Assembly: GCA_005281725.1 (NCBI GenBank)
Contig: SSBO01000001.1
Location: 3,394,399-3,458,398, forward strand
Length of the DNA: 64,000 nt
Direction of reading: 5' to 3'
Source: Wuchereria bancrofti
Lineage: Eukaryota; Nematoda; Chromadorea; Rhabditida; Onchocercidae
The translations under genes and the position numbers were made by a program. Positions within the stretch are counted from its first letter, which is position 1; every line of letters starts with the position of its first letter. Positions 43,676 to 56,930 of the stretch are shown here, piece after piece. The notes under the pieces were generated by a model. That model was not told the origin of the DNA. It saw nothing but the letters and a program-made list of their open reading frames with translations, and did not search any database.

Positions 43676-45923
43676 ATGAGAGATATTCTGGGACGACCGT
43701 TGTTCAAATTCTTCCGTTCATCGACAACGACCACTGTACCACCATCCTCCTCCACTGAGTACCACCAATTAAAGGAAGACAAAAACGATGAGAGAGAACA
43801 GCAGCACAATACTCGAAACACATCTCTGAATCGACACACTGAGCCCATACGCATACCTAAACCCAGGTGATTCTTAATTACTGTCACTTTCAAGTGCTCT
43901 GAGCAACAATACGCTGAAATATTTGAAATCTGACATGACAAGTTACTCTTCATATCCAGGCTTTTTGTTTTTAGTCGTAGACTTATTTGGTATTTTTCAG
44001 AAAGAAAAGAACTTCAAATGATTATACCTTCTGTGAAGGATCTTATGATAATGAATACATGCTGGTGGATATCAACCAAAGGTTATGCAAGGTATAATTT
44101 TTTCTTCATGTTATGCTTTGATTGGACCAGGATGCACGTTTATCATATTTCGTTATTTCAGAGCGCTGATATAGAAAAACGTCCTCATGATGGAAACATG
44201 GATCAACTAGATCGAGTGCCAGTTGATTTTTCCGCCCCATCAGGTCCAACAATTATAACTGATCCGGAAGAAGTTGAGTGAGTTTACCGCAAATATGTTT
44301 TTAAATTTAGGAATGTCGCTGCTTTCAAATCACAGGAATGAACGTCGCACAGAACACCGAGAAAATCTAATTTGCTAACAAATCAAATAATTTAAAATTT
44401 TATGGGACAGCCAATTTCGATTTCAAATTTCAATGGAATTACTAGAAAATTATATGAAATTTAAGTTAATATAAGATTAAATATCGGTGCATTCACATGA
44501 ACCCATTGATATGTTAATGATATAACATTAACAGTTTACTATTTAAGAGAGATACTAATGTGCGGCGAATCTAGGGCGATTTATAAGATCCATTCCAAAA
44601 TTTACGGCCTTGCATCTTATTCCATCTATCGCGCTGAACGTTGGTTCCATCACAGTGCTGATAAGGGTAAAGTGGAGCGAATGTTGCAAAGGACTGGAGG
44701 AGAGGATGGGTGAGTAATTATTTATATCAGGCGGATTCTAATATCTTCACCTTCTAATTAATTCGCTTAGCGTGTTTTGTAGAAAGTTCGCATCCTCAGC
44801 GGCTATTTAGGGTAAAAGGTGAGAAGTGAGAAATGGAATAATCTGTTTTCAAGAAGTGAATAACTTTGACTAATCTCAGATAATCAATTATTAATTTGGA
44901 GTTCTAAACTTATCTTAAAATGTTGCCAAACAACCTGAAAGTCCCTTTCCTAATAAAGGGATTATTGGTTTACAACAGAAAAATGATAAACAGAGAGCAC
45001 ACTAACCTTCAGTCATTTTTTTTATTGAACTTCATTCGAAATAATTAACTGTTGATAATTTATCTTAATAGTATCAAGCTAAAAAGCCACGAGCTCTTAA
45101 GAAATGTAGTAAGGATTTCACTTTCTCCTAGAATAATTCCAGCTCTTTTTTGGTACGCGTCAATCAGCGGAACTGTTTGATACTCACCATGTGTCATCAC
45201 CAGAAGATTTATAACATTTATATCAATGTTGTAAGTACCTCACCATCATTTCGTTTTTAAAAGAATTGCTATGATGATTTTAAGTGATCAGAAAGCTTGC
45301 TGTCTTTAATAATTCCGTAGTTCTAATTAGACAATATAATTTCGTTTAGTACTTTGTTTTTAGGCGATTTGCAATTAGAATGGTAGAATTCCCGCAATGC
45401 TAATGATATGTAGGTAAATGTAGTGTTATTGCAGAAAGTTGAAGGACATAAAACAACATTTTTCATTGAAACACTTCATCAATTTCCCAATCTGATAGAC
45501 TTGATTAAGTACTATGCTGATCATCAAGGACTATTGCTACCATGTAAACTCACTAGAGGAATCGCGCTTAGATGGCCTGATTGCACAAAGTAAGTGCCTA
45601 CTCTGAAACTAAAGAATAAAGGATGCATATGCATTCTCCTGAGATAACCCAAATACATAGTGATTTGCAGGATTTTAAGCTAATTTTATTGTGAGAGGAT
45701 TACATTGAAAATAGAAGTGAGCCTAATACCTATTATGGATGTACTTTTAAGAATGAAAGGCTTTCGAGTCTTTTAAAATCTCCCAAGAATCTCCTAGAAG
45801 TTTTCTTGAACTCTTTCTGTCATACAATCATCTATAGCAGAAAATAATATTTTTTGTTATATTACTTGATATATTTATAGGCGAGGTATAACAAATCGGC
45901 TGTGTGTTGAGGAAGATTATTAA
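43676..45923 (+). CDS. SH2-domain adaptor protein (281 aa)
   Basis: Exons: 43676-43866, 44001-44091, 44162-44277, 44548-44709, 45143-45230, 45435-45589, 45881-45923; phases agree. The N-terminal half is polar, with Ser/Thr-rich, basic and Pro patches and two Tyr sites (NDYTF, NEYMLV) that could be phosphorylated. The C-terminal half is an SH2 domain: ERWFHH opening, SFLVRVN with the phosphotyrosine-binding Arg, KIYNIYI strand, and FPNLIDLIKYYADHQGLLLP. The KxYNxxI strand recalls the BLNK/SLP-76 adaptor group, where SH2 is also C-terminal, but this is only a resemblance. There is no kinase or SH3 domain. An alternative acceptor (GTTGAG, ending 45911) joins in frame to a 108-residue tail ending at 46236. 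Confidence 0.82.
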
Positions 45924-46535
45924 CTGGCATTGGGAAATGGAATGGACAATGAAAAATGACATATCAAAAGAATATGGTCATCGAACAAATGAGAATATCC
46001 AAAAATTCCTGAAGAAAACAAACGTACTTTCCGACAAAACAGAAGGACTGAAAAATTGGTGTAAGATGAAGGAATACTCCTTGTTCTTTATATCAAAACA
46101 GATCACAGAATACCAAATAAGCTACAGTCAAGCGTCATATAGAATTCGTGGTAGAGCAAAAAATCAAATTCCTCAGGATCACTTAGTTAAGTTATCTACT
46201 ATTTCTAAAAATCACGTTAAATCCGTATCAGAATGAGAAATCATACATAAACACACCTTGTGAAATTTTTTCTTAGTCAATTAGATTACATAAAAATCAA
46301 TTAAATGAATTAAAAGTCAAGATGCTCTAAATTTAGTCGGAAGAAAGATTGTTGAAACTCAAATTTGGATAAAGATATTTTCATTTATAAGATGGATAAC
46401 TTGCAAAAATTTTGCACTCTGAGGATTTTATGGCGTATATCAATGAGATTTCGAAAATTTGGAAAGCAAATGAGATTTTTATTTCACAGAATTTTATATA
46501 CAAAAAGAATGCGGATTATAAGCTAAAAATGGTTG

Positions 46536-49500
46536 TCAGTGAAGCCGTATATCACAAACTAATGGTAAGTGATCACTGGGAGATATTTTAGACGGTAATG
46601 CAACATACTTCTTAGCAATTTCTTTTGGTGGTACTGGAATAACTTTCTGTACCTGAAAAAGTTCATAGGAAAAGAGTTCTAACTTTACTGCACAATTATC
46701 TTTCCAGTTTCCAGTAAGTTACAGAATTAACTCGTCATCGAATCATTCAAACATAAAAAAATATTCTATTCATTTGTTCATTTGTAGTGGAACATTTAAT
46801 TTCAGCTTTGGTTAACTAATATCTGAGTGACAAATCAGTTGAAATACAGGATTGAAATTTTGAAACAAATGTTTGTCACGCATAAGTACTGCACAATATT
46901 GCAACGATAGAAACTTGTGTATGATTCAGCTGAACAACTAACTTTCACATTAGCACTTCCCCAAATGTAGTCCAAACATCCTTCGAAACCAGCAATTTGT
47001 CCATTATATCGATAATGACGCGTATAATTTGTGAACTGCGTTTCGTCACCCAAATTTGTCAAGTTTAAGTTGAACGATGGAAAAGAGGGCTGAATGGTAA
47101 AATTTATATCACCATAAATTTTAGGATATTGACTGTACGCAAGGCAGTCACTTTTAACTGATATATTTCCTGAAAATTTAACAGCTCAATAGACAGCATG
47201 ACTGCTAAACATTAAGGAAGAAATTACTACCAGTATTTTGTAAATTACTTTAAAAATGATTCACATGTTCGGGAAACCTTTTATACCACTACTTTCTGTT
47301 AAACCACTTTTTATAACATAAAAACCGTATAAAAACTTTCTCAATAAAATTACTTGTCAAGATATCCTGTTTTAATATCTAATTTAATAATTAGTGATTC
47401 ATATTAAACTTTGTCCACTGTTTCATTACACCTTTTATCTCTTATGTTTTATATTTCGTCCCTGCTTTGGATTTAAAATTAAACATCTCCCAACAAAAAA
47501 AATTTCTGTACTGAGCAAATGTACCTGTACTGAGCAAACGATAAACAGCTCCATCTGGTGTACTATTAAAATCTCCAGCAAACAAGACATGCAATTTTGC
47601 TTTAGGGTTACGATTTGCATAGTCTGTAGCAACACGTACGATCCATCGAGCACATAGTAATGCTTGCAATATTTTGATGATTTCAAAGCGAGGATCGAAA
47701 TACAAATGAGTATTTGCTAGCAATAAAATGCCATTTTCTTTTGCGAATAGACTACTGCTATCCAAGACTAACACCTGGGAATTACTCTTTTAGAGGGCAA
47801 AAATTGGAGCATGAATTTTAGAAAGGTGGAAGATGTTCAAATATTCAATTTCCTTTTTCCTTTTATTTTTTTAATGGGAAACATACAAACTAATATATGC
47901 TAATATCTCCAACTTTTATTTTAATGATCGGATGAATAACATATCTTGAAATACATATTTTGTTTTGAGGCTATTATTTTAAATGTTAGCATTTTAAATG
48001 TTTTAAATGTTGTTTTTGTATCTTATGGATCTCTAAAAAGGTAAGAAACGAAAGAGTGAAACATAAGTGAGCTAAATCACATAAGCATATAAATATGCCA
48101 TATTATAATTAAAAGTTACCTGTATAACTGCAGGTTTTGATACAAACATGGCATTTAATTCATCACTGTTTTTAAGTAATCCAATTATATCAGCGTTTTC
48201 AGGATATGTTCCAGTATTTAGAAGGTCCGGCAACCACATATTATGGCTTTCAAGACACCTAAAAATCTTAAAAACGAAGAAACACATATAATGGACGGTC
48301 AGAAACTTTTAGAGAAAACTGAACACATAAACAATGTATCGTAAAATTAAACCACCATTCATATTTTTGCATGAATTTTTTTGTCAGTAAAAAGATGCAT
48401 TCTTTTTACAAGTCCTATGTGTACCTGAACTGTTTCCTACGAAAACAGATGACCAATCCTTCATTTACTTTCATTCCTTTCTTTTTAAAATAGCAATCAT
48501 ATCCATTGCTGCTCATCACATCAGGTAAGAAGCGTAACCATAATCGTTCATCTACTTCTTGCAAAAATATGATATCTGCTTGGTAACCTATAAAAAAGAA
48601 TGACTGAAGAAATCCCTTGTTCCAGGAATTACTATCTTGCTGATTTTCGTCAAAAACCAAAATCATACCAGGAATTTCTCGAAGTAAAATAGGGTACCGA
48701 TAATCGTAATTCTGATACTCCTTTGCGCAATATGGAAAATGCAGATCTTCTTGTCTGAGCTTTAAATCCAAATATAAGTTAGCAAGGACATTATATGAAA
48801 TCACCCGTGTATTTCTGAAAAGGTTATGAGAAATGTGTATAAAAAGCTTAGTAAAAGTATAAAATTATTAACATTACGGTTTTAACTAAGAAAGCTCATT
48901 TGCGTTAAAAGATGATGGATAATACATCTAGGATTCAACTTTGCTAAGATTGAGTAATACGTAATGACGAAATATATCCAATAAAACTTCAACCAATTAA
49001 AACAGATCGTTAAATGTGGAAATATGCAACAAGGCTATATGTAAAAGTTCATAAAAACTGTGGAAATACGGTTCATAAAAATGTGGTAGATCAGTTAAAG
49101 TGAAATTTTTACCCACTATTTGCATGTTCTTGACAAAAAGTAGCTTGTCTTTCTTCAAAAATCAATGCTTCACCGACTTCAGAAACCTCGCCATCAGTAT
49201 CAGCGCAATATACAATCGTATCTGCTCCCATATCGAGCAATACGCAGATACGTTTTCCAATATCTTCAACAGAAGGACAAAAGTATTTGCCCGTGGAACG
49301 ATAGATCCAACCATCCATCGTGTACTTCGATTTTCCTGAAAATAAGATGAAGATGAAGGGAGCACAATAATTTATGGTTGAGTCAGTTGTTAGTTTAAAA
49401 CAGTAAATGTCATCATGAGTTTTTGATCTTTAACATAAAGACTCTTATTCCTTCATTTTTTGGTAAAAATATGAATTCATATCGACACATAATGACTGAT

Positions 49501-50923
49501 TATCTTCCTGAACTGGACATGTAGTTGCAACATTTCTAAAACTCTCGTAGTTCAGTAACATAAGAGTAAATCTTGGCCGATTCATCGTTGTTAAGTTTAG
49601 CTTGATATTAACAATGACTTTTTTCCAATTTTTTATTACATTAACACTAAGCATCAAAAGAATCGATGAAAAATCACCCTTGTGCTACGAGAGTTTTAGC
49701 GGTGTTCTTAAAGCGCTTAGCGCAATCCAAAAACGCAGTTATTTACAATCAAAACAATGTGTCCGTATTAATTCATATACGTATTAATTCATAGATAGAA
49801 ATATATGAGAATGCTTTCTTAAATCTTAACAGAGATTTTTTTTCAAAATCGTATTAAAGAAGAATCCGAGTCAAAATAAGTTCACCTCCTGGAATATTAT
49901 TCAGAACTGGTGAAATTAGACATGCATCGGGTTCTCCAACATACCAATGAAATGATGGCTCTACTTTTCGTAAGTCTGGAAGTTTTCTATGATTTAGAAA
50001 ACTCGAGATATCAATCATCACGATCAAATTATCAAAGAAATTTGATGTAGAAACTGAGAAAGATTAAGCTTACTCTCGGATAATGAGAAACTGGCCATGA
50101 GCGGACATCCAACTAGTGGCTTCAGCTTTATAACTAGTTTTGTACATCGAGGAGGGTTCCGCAGTAAACGGTACGCATCGTTATTGATACACATATCAAG
50201 TACATTCTCATCCTTATATACTTGTTCGTTTGTGGAAAGAAGCTGAACAGCAGGATGAGTAGTACGTGCTACAAGGGCTACTACAGCATTTCCAAATAAT
50301 TTCAAATTGGATATGTGAAACAGTGTCGTAACTGTTCAATAAAAAGTAGTAGAATCTAAGTCGTTAAATGTTTTCTGCCAGGATAAGCGACAGAGGATGT
50401 TGGAAGGTTTTTTTCTATATAAACAACGAATAAATTAATTAACAAAGTATCTCATATAAAGAAAGATGAAAGATACACAGATATAGTAAACTAACTGGAA
50501 ACTGACCAAATTAGGACGACCTGGTGCAGAAAATACAAATTCAGAGGTGTCGCTCTCATCACAAACCACTTCGCTTGACTGTTTATGGATAAATTTGCTG
50601 ATTTTTTCTTTTATCTTGTCACATGTTTGCAAAAATAATTCATTCAAGGGACGAACGAGATTAATTTCAACCAAAGTTTTAGAATGCGGAACACAGTACA
50701 CGAAACAAATGTGTAGGGACTGTTCCCTGAAACTTGGTGAAATCCATAAGTTAAAATAACAAAATCTGGAAAATATTAACTGTAAAGAGGTCACTTACTC
50801 CATTCCACCTATACACGAGATTTTTTTACGAGCAATTCGTGGAACACTTCCGACCCACATCATAATAACATTTTCCGGATATTTAGCAATATAAGAGACA
50901 TTTCGCTGAAGCCGTCTTTTCAT
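46536..50923 (-). CDS. PDE12: PDE12-type 2',5'-phosphodiesterase / poly(A) exonuclease (657 aa)
   Basis: Exons: 50923-50799, 50726-50521, 50331-50055, 49986-49886, 49335-49113, 48814-48669, 48587-48425, 48258-48120, 47774-47525, 47169-46943, 46652-46536; all phases match. The N-terminal half follows the PDE12 layout (CVPHSKTLVEINLVRPL, RNPPRCTKL, VGEPDACLISP). From about residue 311 comes the endonuclease/exonuclease/phosphatase fold: ISYNVLANLYLD, FLQEVDE (metal-binding Glu), LANTHLYFDP, GDFNSTP, GFEGCLDYIW, and PSDHLPLVCDI at the end (catalytic Asp-His). PDE12 removes poly(A) from mitochondrial RNAs and cleaves 2',5'-oligoadenylate. The start is basic (MKRRLQRNVSYIAKY), compatible with mitochondrial import. 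It is related to CCR4-type deadenylases, but the N-terminal half favours PDE12. Confidence 0.92.
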
Positions 50924-50935
50924 CACTCTGCAACG
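50924..50935 (-). promoter_or_regulatory. Probable spliced-leader acceptor of the PDE12-type gene
   Basis: On the minus strand TCGTTGCAG ends four bases (AGTG) before the ATG. Confidence 0.6.
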
Positions 50936-52767
50936 ATTTTTTTGGAAAATTTCCATGAATATACTGATGAGCTAAAAAAATCTGGTCAAGTAAAGCGATC
51001 GTAAAAAACGATTCTTTTGGACAGTTGATCATTAATAGCTGGATTGAATGATGACATGGAGTAGGGAAAGTTTCTTGAGAACAACTCACAAAAACATACT
51101 ATGCTAGAAGAAGCGAAAGAAAAGCCATACGAAGAAATGATAGTGGGATCGCTCCTCGAAGCACAATTTTGGAAAAACGATATCGAAAATGGAAACAAAC
51201 AACCGCGCCTCTTACAGTGCCTCACAGCATTCCTCAACAGCCACCACATATACTGCAAAGTAGAGATATTTGAAAAATCATTTGTATCAGGAAATGAAAA
51301 AGATGGCTAGTCCGTTCTTACCTTGCAGTCACAAAAGTAGGTTCAAGTGTACACCATCAAATGGAATGGATGGAAAGTCACGGGTAAAAGGTCAACTGTT
51401 ACCCCTCCCGATATCGTCCTTACGTGACTCCCGAAATGCAATACAGATCCCATGAGAAGGTGCATGAAGTGTGGTGTGGGAGAGAACAGCGGAGTCTAGA
51501 TGACCATGGCGGTAAGATGAAAGACACCTGGAACGACAAGACACATATTGAAAGAAGGAGGAAGATAAAGATTGAATTGTTAACTATCACTTTATTTCAC
51601 AGTAATGAGCTCCTACCTAAGTAACAGTGAGGAAGTATGAGAGTAATGTCATATCAAAATATATTGAGACACGAATGAAAGTTGTTGCAACAGTTTGTTA
51701 CATTTTAGACAGTTTCAGCTGATCTGATAGTATAACATTAATCAAAAGATGCCGAAATGGAAGAATGTGTTGTCGTCAGGGAAATATAAGATAAATACAA
51801 AAGCGGGAATGAATTTCCTCAATTTTTCTAAGGAAACAAGGTACAAGAAATGAAAAGGAAAAAAGAGAGAAAAAAAAAGAAAAACTTAAGTCCCATTTCT
51901 TGCATTCATTTTACCGTATGATGGATCTGCGTTTTTCTTTTTTTTAATTTTTTCAAAATGAAAAATACCTTTCCTACCTTCATTTTTCCGTGTTTTGATA
52001 AAATGAAAGAATTAGTCGGCGATGTTTGCTTCGATGACATGCAAGGTCAGACCCAGTCATGTTTCTTTCACTGGTTGGCATTTGGGTGAATTTCTCTCTA
52101 ATGTTGTGTCTCCATGGCACTACCAAGTTTCTCCATCAGCTTTTAGTTTTATTTTCTTAATGAAAGATTAAAATTCATGCCTTTTCATGGGGACAGTTAT
52201 TTTAATCCTTAATCTAAATCATCTTAATCCATTTTTACTTTTTTTCATCATTCACCCTTACATTGTTTGATTTACCAAGTCCCTTTCACTGAATCAATTA
52301 TTGTTATTTTTCCTCTTCACTTCTGCAGGATCCTACTTTAATAATTTCATAATAGGAGAGCGATGGTGGATAGTGTCAAAGAAGGGCTAATTACATTGCC
52401 TGAAGTGTTAGGCAGCTTATAAACTAACTGTGGTAAGCAGTTTGAATCAAAACCGAAATCACTGTACAATCATCACAAGTTCAGAAGAGACTGTAAGTGG
52501 GCCAAAGGAACATGAATTGTTAAAATAGAAGAAATACTGCGATGAACAACGGCTTGGTTTGGTGGTTATTGCAGCAATCATTGAATAGTACTGAAATGAA
52601 TGTCAGAAATTTACCCAAGGACAACTACAGTCTGCTTCCTGATTGCTATCTAATTGGTTTTGTGATAAACAGTTTGTGAGGAAGTAATCGAAAACCAGCA
52701 AAGTGTGACAAATTTTTTATTAATTCTTTGACTCCAGTTAATTTTTCAGTGCTCTCAGTAAATAATT
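50936..52767. other. Divergent intergenic region
   Basis: About 1.8 kb between the head-to-head PDE12-type and MIG-18-like genes. Overlapping open frames on both strands at 50986-51310 have no splice context or similarity. No gene is claimed. An ATTTTTCAG acceptor ends at 52749, 18 bases before the next ATG, and is a likely spliced-leader site. Confidence 0.5.
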
Positions 52768-55610
52768 ATGGTAGTAGCTTACATACTGCCCCTGAGTATA
52801 TTTAAATTCACGGTATCGGTAGCAGTAACACTGAAAGAAGACGGTGCTTCATTCATTCTTGTCCCTCATGGCTTCAGTCCCGATTATGCTGAAAGAATAA
52901 TCATTCCAGCAGGTAACTTTCGTCAAGTTGATACTGTTTTAATCGAAATGTTCCAAGTATATAGACTGAAATAATTCCAAGTATATGGACTAGTATATTT
53001 CAGTAAGTTCGGGGCCTCAACCGCCATTTCCATGCTTGGTTGCTGGAATGGGCACGTATGAACATGGTCAGACATTCACCAAGGAACATTTCCATTACAA
53101 ATGCAACAATGGTACCGCTGAAGTTATTGGTAAATTTAATTTTCATAGCTAACAAACCTTAAAATTATATAACCTTCAATCCTTTGATTTTTTTTTTTTT
53201 AATATAGCATGTCTGTTAGCAGTGAAGATCATATATCTGGTGTGACAGAGGACATTACATTTTAGTGCTTTGTAGATAGCCATTATAGTAATTATTACAA
53301 TGCCCTTACCTTTCAGCATGCGTAGCAGACGACAAATCAGTGATACATATCGGTCGAATGTTTATACGAAGCGGAGTAAGGCATAAATGTGACGTGAAGG
53401 GAGACACGGTCACTTACGAGCAAGGTAACCATTTATCGTGAATTTGATCGGAATTTCAACTTATTCAGCACGACAGATTTTTGATGGCTTTGACACTGCT
53501 CAAATTCCGATCTTAATCTGTGCATCAATTTTTTGATTTAAGAATTGAAATCATTAATAGCATTGGCTTCCTCCTAGTTTTTTTCCTTCATCTATTTTCT
53601 CCTTCTTTCTCCTTCTGTCTTTCTCTTCTCAGTTTTCTGTTCAAATCATTTAATCCATCCTTCATGACAATGATTTGTGAGAAAGAAAAGTTGATCAAAC
53701 CGAACAAACTTTTCTATGGACCTATAAATCATTGACGTGGACACGATTATTTAAGTATAAAATTTGCGGTCTGTATCTCATCGAAATTCTGAGTAAAAAG
53801 TTGGCTAAAATTTTGTTCTCACTAAAAGAATCTCTTCCAAAAAAAATTTATGCATTTAGAAATTATTACTATTGAAAGTAACGTTTCTGTAGTTCAAAAA
53901 AAATGAACTGGAGAAATCTATAAGAAGAAGGCAGTAGAAATAATATTTCCTCTGCATTACACCCTAGGCAGATATACGATGTGGTGGTTGGGTTTGAGAT
54001 TAATATTTATAAAAATAATAGCTGCATATGCATATGAGCCCGATATCGAAGTAATGGAAGGGGTGACTTGCACAACTTTAATAAGATTTCATTATGTTTT
54101 AAAGTAGGCTACATGTTTTTATTTAAATTACTTAAATGAAATTGTAGTGGATTGTCAGAGAGTTATGATTCATAATGGATAAGAAATCAACAAATGCTTT
54201 GTTGCTAGCTAATCTTAAATGCCAGCTATTTGTTATAGCCAATAAGCTGAAAGTGAAAAAAAAATCGACAAATGTCATTTTACTCTGTCAAAAATAATTA
54301 TAATAGTTATATTTGGAATAGAATTAAAAGTGTCCTTCAGAATCAACCTGTTATGATAATGGAATTCATTACGATGTTGGTGAACATTTTCGCAATGGAT
54401 CTTTCGTACTAGTTTGCCAAAAAGATGGCATTACAATTGAAGGTTTGTACCATCAACGTATCTTTGTGTAATCCTATAGCAGTAGTGCATGTAACGTTTA
54501 TATATATCTGAATTAAAAAATATATTATTTCGAATAAGTGGGATCGCAGAAGTCTGAACATAACCTATTAAGAAATGCTTTGGAATTGATCATTATGCCA
54601 TGCTGGTCAGCCTCATGACGGATACCTGTCATTGATTTGTTCTTTAAGAAAGGCACTGTTTCTGAAGTTACACGCCAGTTTATAATTGATAAAGAAACCT
54701 TCAATGTGCTGAATTCTTCTGAGCGGTATTTGTCTTGGAAATGACCACATCTCTGCAATTTTGATATCACAGCAAGGAGAATACATGCCTCTCATTATCT
54801 TCATATAAGAAAGTAATTCAAAATTAAAATTTGCGCTGAGTTGCAGGTTGTTATGCTCGAAATACAGATATCACAATTCCTGTAGGTACCGAACGAATCG
54901 TGGAACATTATTTGCATAAGTGCGAGCTGCTCGACCAAGGACGAGTGCGATATACTGCGAATTGTATTATTCAAATCTTTATCGTAGGATCTTAGGAATC
55001 TCTCTTACCTATTTCAATTTTAACTGACAAAAAACTATTTACCTGACCGCGAATTTTATTTCTTACAATTATTTCTAACGGTTTGACAGTTATTTACATA
55101 AAGTACTAGAGTAAATGAATGTGTCTTTGTATTCGAGGAACTTGTAGTGATTGGATGCAAAAAAGATAACGAATTTTTCAATGAAGGACAAATATGGACA
55201 TCAGAGCATATTCGATATCAGTGCACATCATATGGAATCGTCCGAGTGCTCGGTGATTTTTAAAAATATTATCTTATTAGAAATAGTTCAACATCGTTCG
55301 GTTACAATTACAGGCAATTTCAGAAGACTAATAGCTGGAAGCTTTAGATTTGAGGAACTACATTTTACATTCCTGCACGAATTTAACCTTAATTTCCAAA
55401 AACTTTTCAAATAATGCTTGAGGTTGTGTGGATGATAATGGTCTATTCGTTGAACTCGGAAGGGATGTCTTGATGCGTAACATCGTACATCGCTGTTATA
55501 GAGTTGACAAAACAACAGTTTACCATCGCTTCGCATGCGTTGGACGAACACTGGCCGAATGTATTCTTACTCCACCAATGGAACGACTACCCCCTATTTC
55601 TCAAACATAA
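52768..55610 (+). CDS. Secreted protein with six MIG-18-like fibronectin type I modules (296 aa)
   Basis: Exons: 52768-52912, 53004-53129, 53317-53424, 54341-54442, 54847-54963, 55148-55252, 55423-55610. Every internal boundary is phase 1. A hydrophobic signal-type N-terminus (MVVAYILPLSIFKFTVSVAV) leads into six short Cys modules, roughly one per exon: CLVAGMGTYEHGQTF, CVADDKSVIHIG, CYDNGIHYDVGEHF, CYARNTDITIPVG, CKKDNEFFNEGQIW and CVDDNGLFVELG, each followed about 12 residues later by a second Cys (YKC, HKC, LVC, HKC, YQC, HRC). The pattern fits the nematode 'abnormal cell migration protein 18-like fibronectin type I' repeat, found in basement-membrane proteins such as MIG-18. An extracellular matrix role is inferred. 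The family name is from pattern memory. Confidence 0.8.
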
Positions 55611-56465
55611 TGTATTTCATTAATATTACCTATAAATTTGTTTACGGAACTGCTTCAGAATTCCCCAAAATGGTTTAATTTTACGACCAAATGCTGCCAA
55701 TTTTAATTTATTGGGACAAATTTAAAAATTCGTTCAGACATCTAAAAACAACTGAATTTATGAAATGCTCTAGCCAGCATCTTCCAATCGCTTTTTTTTT
55801 AACAGTATGACAAAATGATTTAACTGCTACTGTAGCATAAGCTAGCTTTAAGTTCCCTAATCTCTAATAATCAAATGTGAAATTTATTGTTTTACTTCTT
55901 AGAATGATCGATACACAACAGGTCGACATGAAATGAACGGCATCAGGTTCCGGTAGAAAATTCCTACTTTATAATTGCGTAATTTCGGAAAAAGAATTTA
56001 ATTAAAAAAATCAGATAAACACTTCAGATAATTATCAGGTACTTTGGCCCCGAAGAACATAACCACAACATGCTCAACTAAATGCATAAAATAGATGAAG
56101 AAAAAGTAGCCATCGATATGAACAATGCGAAATCATTTTAAATAAACCTATAGTGCATGCCAGTAAATGTAGAAGGATGAATTTTCTCTATAGAATTTAA
56201 ATAAGTTGCGTTATTCCAAAACCTTTCCGCAAAGCAATACTGGACCTTTATTTTCTGAGATTGATTTTATAAAACATTCTTTCTTAAAATTATAAGAATT
56301 TTGCTACAAAAAGAATTCAAATTTCTTAAAACATGGTGGGAAGAAATTCATCAAAATAACAATGAAAAGTCTTCGCTAACAAAAGCGAAAAAGATCTACT
56401 CTAACCACAGAAACTAGTGTCTGGGGGAAATTTCTAACAGACTAATACAGATAATTTTTTAGTAG
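55611..56465. other. Intergenic stretch between convergent genes
   Basis: About 850 bases of AT-rich sequence between the stops of the MIG-18-like and UQCR11-like genes. No feature recognised. Confidence 0.5.
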
Positions 56466-56930
56466 TTACGTCGACGTAGCATTCGTGGGATTATTACTGT
56501 CGACAGCTATTGGTTCGAAGTGATATTTCCAAAGCGGTATGCGACGTCCAATAGTTTCCCAATTAGTCATGTAGATTAACATAAGTACTGCTCCTGCACC
56601 AAAACCACTATATGTTGGTAAGCTAAAAAAATCATAAGATTCAGTTTTGACTTCAAGATGTAGCTACTTTGACGAAGTGGTATTCACAAGGCTTTCCCAT
56701 TTGACAATCAACAGGGGTTGGACGGAAATAAATCAATATAAAGTATTATCAATCGTGCTCACCGACACCCAATATATGGACTGGCTAAAGGAAGCTGATC
56801 TAGGAATATATAAAATTATCGGGAATTGTCCTGCAATGTGTAATTGTCTCTGCTAGCAACAAGAAATAACTTACTAAGTTTTGTTTCTTAAAGCATTTCT
56901 GATGAAACGTCTGTAGTTAACGTAATCCAT
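56466..56930 (-). CDS. UQCR11: UQCR11-like subunit of mitochondrial complex III (70 aa)
   Basis: Two exons, 56930-56875 and 56622-56466, joined in phase 2 (TA|C). A TTTTTCAG acceptor ends two bases before the ATG. The protein starts MDYVNYRRFIRNAL, then TYSGFGAGAVLMLIYMTNWE (membrane helix) and RRIPLWKYHFEP. This lines up with the small cytochrome bc1 subunit UQCR11/QCR10: basic head, Gly/Ala-rich single helix, T/D-W after the helix, then a Pro and a short tail. Its usual length is 55-70 residues. It would sit in the inner mitochondrial membrane. The C-terminal tail rich in Asn, Thr and Ser (NNPTNATST) is longer than in vertebrates. Confidence 0.72.

Noticed and set aside
50986..51310. Overlapping open frames on both strands upstream of the PDE12-type gene
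   Set aside because: The two strands cannot both code; neither has splice context or a recognisable motif, and the PDE12-type start is fixed by the spliced-leader acceptor at 50928.
53950..54110. Short frame MWWLGLRLIFIKII... in intron 3 of the MIG-18-like gene, looking like a signal peptide start
   Set aside because: No donor in phase to reach the next module and no Cys module pattern; the surrounding gene is phase-consistent without it.
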